This document shows positions 16,903 through 20,242 of a DNA stretch of 20,242 nt, in pieces. The stretch lies in assembly GCA_903772945.1 (NCBI GenBank), contig CAICTM010001961.1:1-20242 (forward strand), given 5' to 3'. A model generated the notes under the pieces. The model was not told where the DNA came from. It ran no database searches and worked only from the letters and a program-made list of their open reading frames with translations. Positions within the stretch are counted from its first letter, which is position 1. Every line of letters begins with the position of its first letter. Position numbers and translations under genes: made by a program. Origin of the DNA: Seminavis robusta. Its lineage: Eukaryota; Bacillariophyta; Bacillariophyceae; Naviculales; Naviculaceae.

Positions 16903-17333
16903 TTAGACAGGCGTGCGTGGGGCCATGAGGCAGGCGCGGAGATCAAAGAAATGTTGCTTATCCTTCATTTCCTTGGTGAAGAGATCCGAAGGATTGAGAA
17001 TACCGGGGATGTGATGGAGCGAGATTTCCCCAAGGCGGAGAGAATCGCGCACGGCCACCTCTCGGAGATTGTGGTGACGGAGGCGTTTGGTGACAGCCTC
17101 GGACTGTGCCCAGGAAATACCCCCCTGGTTATCACAGTACATGACGGGAGTGGGTTCGGCAAGATGGGAGACGCCGAGATCGTCAAAAAGGTGACGGAGA
17201 GCCAGAATCATTTTGACGCCTTCGTCCATAGCCTTGATTTCGGATTCGCAAACACTGCGGCTAACAGGTTTCTCCCGCGTGCTCGTCCAATCAAGAGGGC
17301 CGCCCATATAGGTGACGACAGCACCTAAAAGAG
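16903..17333 (-). pseudogene. Ty1/copia RNase H, C-terminal fragment
   Basis: The frame ends with TAA at 16905-16903 and is open upstream past the ATG at 17307 to about 17333. It reads LLGAVVTYMGGPLDWTSTRE, then SRSVCESEIKAMDEGVK (the catalytic Glu region). VMYCDNQGGISWAQS (catalytic Asp region) and HIPGILNPSDLFTKEM follow. These are hallmark RNase H and Pol C-terminal motifs of Ty1/copia elements, which are abundant in diatoms. The frame is intact, so this piece is younger or better preserved than the gypsy element beside it. The remainder of Pol is absent because the Ty3/gypsy sequence begins at about 17338. It is a fragment, not a working gene. Confidence 0.88.
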
Positions 17334-17337
17334 AGAG

Positions 17338-17806
17338 TGCAATACACGGCTCTTAGCCTTATTCGCGACTCGATCCTAGATAGGGTTTGAGTTCGACTCA
17401 TGACTGAGTCTCTCGTGAATAGTCATTGAGACAGGGTTCTCATGACCGCTAGTCATACTAGGTCGATGGTGAAACATCGCGCTAGATATTTAGCTGGCAT
17501 GGAGAGATTCCACGCTACTAGATAAATGCTAGACGAATCTTCCACGCGTTCCGTTTTTGGATCGTGGAACGAGTAGGATCACTACCACAACCTACTCTAT
17601 CACACTTTACAGTCTCCCGCGGGAGTTCAGATCTACGATCCCTTGATTGTGATCTCTCTCGTTGATTAGTTTTAATAGCTTTTATCCTCTCATAACTTTC
17701 ATTCTCTCAAACTCAAAACATCGAAAGATCTTTCAACTAGCTTTTAGCGTAGTGCTTTGTTAACAAACACAATAGCTTTCAGCTACCCCCAACCTATTCC
17801 TTCACC
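17338..17806 (+). repeat. Probable 5' LTR and leader of the Ty3/gypsy element
   Basis: A gene-free stretch precedes the gag ATG. It contains several inverted repeats: GACTCA/TGAGTC at 17395-17410, TTCCACG/CGTGGAA at 17540-17569, and GAGTAGG/CCTACTC at 17571-17597. A CT-rich leader follows (17650-17800). The right LTR boundary and primer-binding site could not be fixed, and the second LTR is outside the window, so the LTR identity rests on position. Confidence 0.5.
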
Positions 17807-18240
17807 ATGAAGATGGCTCAAGAAAGCATGCGTCCGCAACTTCGAGAAACAGTTGCGTGACAAACCCCATTCTTCCTCTCGTCGACAATGACGAAGAAAA
17901 CGAGATCGACGATACTCATGCAACCACCTCAAACTCGCAACCATGTTGCCAACGAAAATCAGAAGACTCTGACATGAGGACAACTCCTCTATCAATTTCA
18001 ATCACTTGGATGGAAAAATCTCTATTTAGGATTAGGCCAGGATGATGACTCAACGGAACCATGTTCCGATTTTCATACCAAAGTGATAAAGATATCTCAC
18101 TAACTAAGTAAACAAGAATTGTTTCAACTGATGAACACTACGGCAAATTAGATGATTGCCTAGAAGCTGCTCAACTAGATCTGAGATCTTTTAGCATCGT
18201 TAACCTGTCCGTGGCAACCACCTCGTAAACGTCGCAAGAC
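17807..18240 (+). pseudogene. Gag remnant of the Ty3/gypsy element
   Basis: An ATG at 17807 opens MKMAQESMRPQLRET but stops at 17858-17860. Further frames hold acidic and Ser/Thr-rich pieces and, near 18215, a basic segment (PPRKRRKTRDLKPIV) just upstream of the protease. No Gag zinc knuckle is readable. It is assigned to Gag by position between leader and protease. Confidence 0.45.
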
Positions 18241-18310
18241 AAGAGACCTCAAACCCATCGTCATGTTAATTTAACAAGCGAGAAAAGGGAAACCAAAACC
18301 CGTTACACTC

Positions 18311-18381
18311 CGTTGCTTACTGGATACAGGAGCATCCGGAACCTTGATTGCTCAACCTCATGCTAAGAATTACGCATGAAG
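18311..18381 (+). pseudogene. Aspartic protease remnant (DTGA motif) of the Ty3/gypsy element
   Basis: The string CLLDTGASGTLIA is encoded here, with the catalytic D-T-G-A at 18323-18334 (retropepsin fold). The frame is closed by TGA soon after, at about 18379. Downstream pieces such as IPEFQKIEL in other frames continue the domain in decayed form. Confidence 0.8.
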
Positions 18382-18679
18382 ATCTGGGGGCGTCCAACAA
18401 TGTGGACTCCCCTGCAGGAGAATTAAACACCAGAACGAAGTGCAAAGGTGCATTATGATTCCTGAATTCCAGAAGATAGAATTATCGAGTGGGATTTACA
18501 CGTCACCAAGAGCTTGGGGGCGTATGACATGATCATAGTCGAGACATCTCTCTGACTTAGGTTAAGTTCGATTCACTACCATGTCAGTGAATGGGACGGC
18601 ATCTTTCCTATGAAAGATAGCGACACCAATGAAGAAGAGAACTTTTTCATTCTGATCCTACCGCTGTTATGACAGTGCA

Positions 18680-19640
18680 GATCGTCTCAAGAAGATTCTT
18701 GATGCGAAATACGACAAAGCTGACTTAAGGCAGGTTTGCCAAAGTCAAGATCAGTTAAACACGGAAGAGAAGGAAAGCTTCATTCCTTACTGACGAAGTA
18801 CCTCTGACCTATTCGATGGTACTTTAGGAAAGTGGAAGATGGACGACAACGAAGTAGAACTTCTCCTGATGCTAACCTATCATGCCAGGGCTTATCCATT
18901 CCACGTGTCCATACAACACTTAAGATGGAGGTTGAAGTCTCTGCGAGGGGAGTATCAAGAAGGTAACGTTCGAGTGGGCGGCACCACTTTTATCATTCCC
19001 AATAAAGAAGGATCTGTACGATTCATCTCTATTTCCGGAACTGAACAAAAGGATTAAGCGGAAGCCTTACCTATCCCAAACATACAGGACATGCTCTTGA
19101 ATAGATGGATTCAAGTACGTACTAGTCTAGACTAACAGGATACTATCACATGAGCTGTCACCTCACTCGAAACAACTCTGTACTATCGTACTCCCGTGGG
19201 AAAGTACGAATACAAGATTGCAAATGGGCCTATGTAATAGTCCAACATTTCCAAAGAAAGATGGGAACACTATGCACGACCTAGAATAGTCTGCATACAT
19301 TGATGATACTCATCCTAACTAACGCGATCTGGCAGATCACGTGAAAAGTGGATGAAGTTCTCCGAAGGCTTCGAGAAGCCGGACTTAAGATCAATCCTAC
19401 CAAGTCCTTCTTGAAAGAGGAGAACTTGAATACTTAGGTTACTGAATTACTCGAGAAGGGATCCAACCTATAACCAAGAAAATAGACGCGATCCAGAATA
19501 CCCTCCTCTACAAACAGAAAAAAACTCCGTAGATTCATTGGACTATTGAACTACTATCGAGAACTTGGATTAGACGATCACAGTTACTGGCCCCACTCGC
19601 TTCGTTGACTTCCAAACAACGAAGTGGAAATGGGAAGCGA
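18680..19640 (+). pseudogene. Reverse transcriptase remnant of the Ty3/gypsy element
   Basis: Recognisable pieces in shifting frames are RLKKILDAKYDKADLRQVC (about 18690), LFDGTLGKWKMDDNEVELL (about 18810) and FIIPNKEGSVRFIS (about 18990). The catalytic Y-I-D-D follows at 19296-19307, and then DEVLRRLREAGLKINPTKS (about 19350) and RRFIGLLNYYR (about 19530). Dozens of stops and one-base shifts separate them, and several blocks are shortened relative to the family. It has no coding capacity. Confidence 0.82.
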
Positions 19641-19679
19641 ACACGACAGGCCTTTAGCCAGATGAAGAAGATCATCAGC

Positions 19680-20045
19680 AAAGAACCTTGCTCGCTTACC
19701 CTGACTTCAACGATACATTCGTTATCCACACGGATGCGAGTGATACTCAATTAGGTGCAAGTAATTTCCCAGAAGGGAAAACCATCGCGTTCTACAGCAG
19801 GAAGCTCAACCCTGCTCAGACACGTTACACGTTACCGAGAGGAACTTCTCAGTATCGTAGAAACTCTAAAGAGTTCGTAACATTCTTCTGGAAAGAAAAT
19901 CGTTGGCTACGGACCACAAGAATCTTACAGTAAGAATTCATTACCGATCGCGTAATGCGTTGGCGCCTTATTCTGGAAGAATACGGCCCTGAACTAGGTA
20001 CATCAAGGCGAACAAAACATCGTCGCTGATGCGTTGTCGAACTTA
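19680..20045 (+). pseudogene. RNase H remnant of the Ty3/gypsy element
   Basis: One frame reads LLAYPDFNDTFVIHTDASD, with the first catalytic Asp at 19733-19735, and continues through IAFYSRKLNPAQTRYT. A one-base shift near 19835 then breaks it. The domain end is readable as GEQNIVADALSNL at 20007-20045. These are standard Ty3/gypsy RNase H motifs. The part between them is shortened. Confidence 0.82.
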
Positions 20046-20077
20046 ACATCTCCAACAACGACGGTTCTTCAGAACAA

Positions 20078-20242
20078 ATGGACGCCAGCGAGATCGCTGA
20101 GCTCATGGCTGCAGACGAAGAGACTTCCCTACGAGTTCCCTCTCTCGTTCCCCGAGATCGAACATCGTCAGAAAGACACAACGATATCAAGAAACTCCTC
20201 AGGGACCAAGCCAAACAACTACAGAAGCAATCTTTCCCAAGA
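20078..20242 (+). pseudogene. RNase H-integrase linker of the Ty3/gypsy element, open at the right edge
   Basis: A frame of 55 codons from ATG 20078 (MDASEIAELMAADEE) is open to the end of the window. It is acidic, then basic and Gln/Lys-rich (KKLLRDQAKQLQKQSF). Its place just after RNase H fits the spacer before the integrase zinc finger, which would lie outside the window. Confidence 0.5.

Larger units (their letters stand above)
17338..20242 (+). mobile_element. Heavily decayed Ty3/gypsy retrotransposon, right end outside the window
   Basis: The order leader/LTR, gag, aspartic protease, reverse transcriptase, RNase H is on the plus strand, with no integrase between protease and RT. This is the Ty3/gypsy order. 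All protein regions are broken by many stops and frame changes. The element begins directly after the copia RNase H fragment, which runs the other way, so it most likely inserted into the copia element. The 3' part (integrase, 3' LTR) would lie beyond 20242. Confidence 0.85.

Noticed and set aside
1..20242. tRNA or rRNA genes
   Set aside because: I looked for T-loop-like GGTTCGA strings (for example near 1565 and 10386) and found no acceptor-stem pairing or cloverleaf around them.

Overview
The window is eukaryotic nuclear DNA, most probably from a diatom or a close stramenopile relative. The clues are very short GT-AG introns (69 and 62 nt), roughly balanced base composition, and three retroelement types (tyrosine-recombinase/DIRS-like, Ty1/copia, Ty3/gypsy). 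They lie beside a RING-finger protein with two Sin3-type PAH repeats and a large zinc-finger transposase-like gene. The taxon is an inference; no rRNA, tRNA or organellar gene was seen.

Layout from left to right. (1) 1-196, minus: start of an open frame leaving the window, perhaps a retroelement gag. (2) 512-846: an ordered array of 17 copies of a 9-mer (AGGAGACGA or near variants), two of them inverted, spaced mostly 21 or 15 bp. It is followed by a second family of short repeats (1145-1387). (3) 2468-7678, plus: a decayed DIRS-like element with Gag-like, reverse transcriptase/RNase H and tyrosine recombinase remnants. A 220-bp direct repeat pair lies downstream of the recombinase (B1-A2-B2, the split-direct-repeat layout). 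(4) 8180-10105, minus: the best intact gene, 641 aa, with RING-like zinc sites, two PAH repeats and an acidic tail with SUMO-interaction-like motifs. Its upstream side carries G-box and GTGAC/GTCAC sites. (5) 10250-13041: mostly intergenic, with a palindrome-rich GGTACC tract, one possible small gene (11363-11788), and a cluster of AAAATCCA motifs in both orientations. (6) 13042-16809, plus: a transposase-like gene of about 1,210 aa with two short introns and two apparent one-base frameshifts. (7) 16810-17333, minus: the 3' end of a Ty1/copia element (RNase H, polypurine tract, start of the 3' LTR). (8) 17338-20242, plus: a heavily decayed Ty3/gypsy element (leader/LTR, gag, protease, RT, RNase H) that interrupts the copia element and runs off the right edge.

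The window therefore reads as a transposon graveyard around one probably functional host gene. The retroelement genes cannot be expressed as complete proteins as written, whereas the RING-PAH gene and possibly the transposase-like gene could be. Many breaks are single-base losses in short homopolymers, so some may be assembly errors rather than real decay. The least explained and most structured items are the 9-mer array, the AAAATCCA cluster next to the transposase-like gene, and the RING/PAH/SIM-like domain combination.
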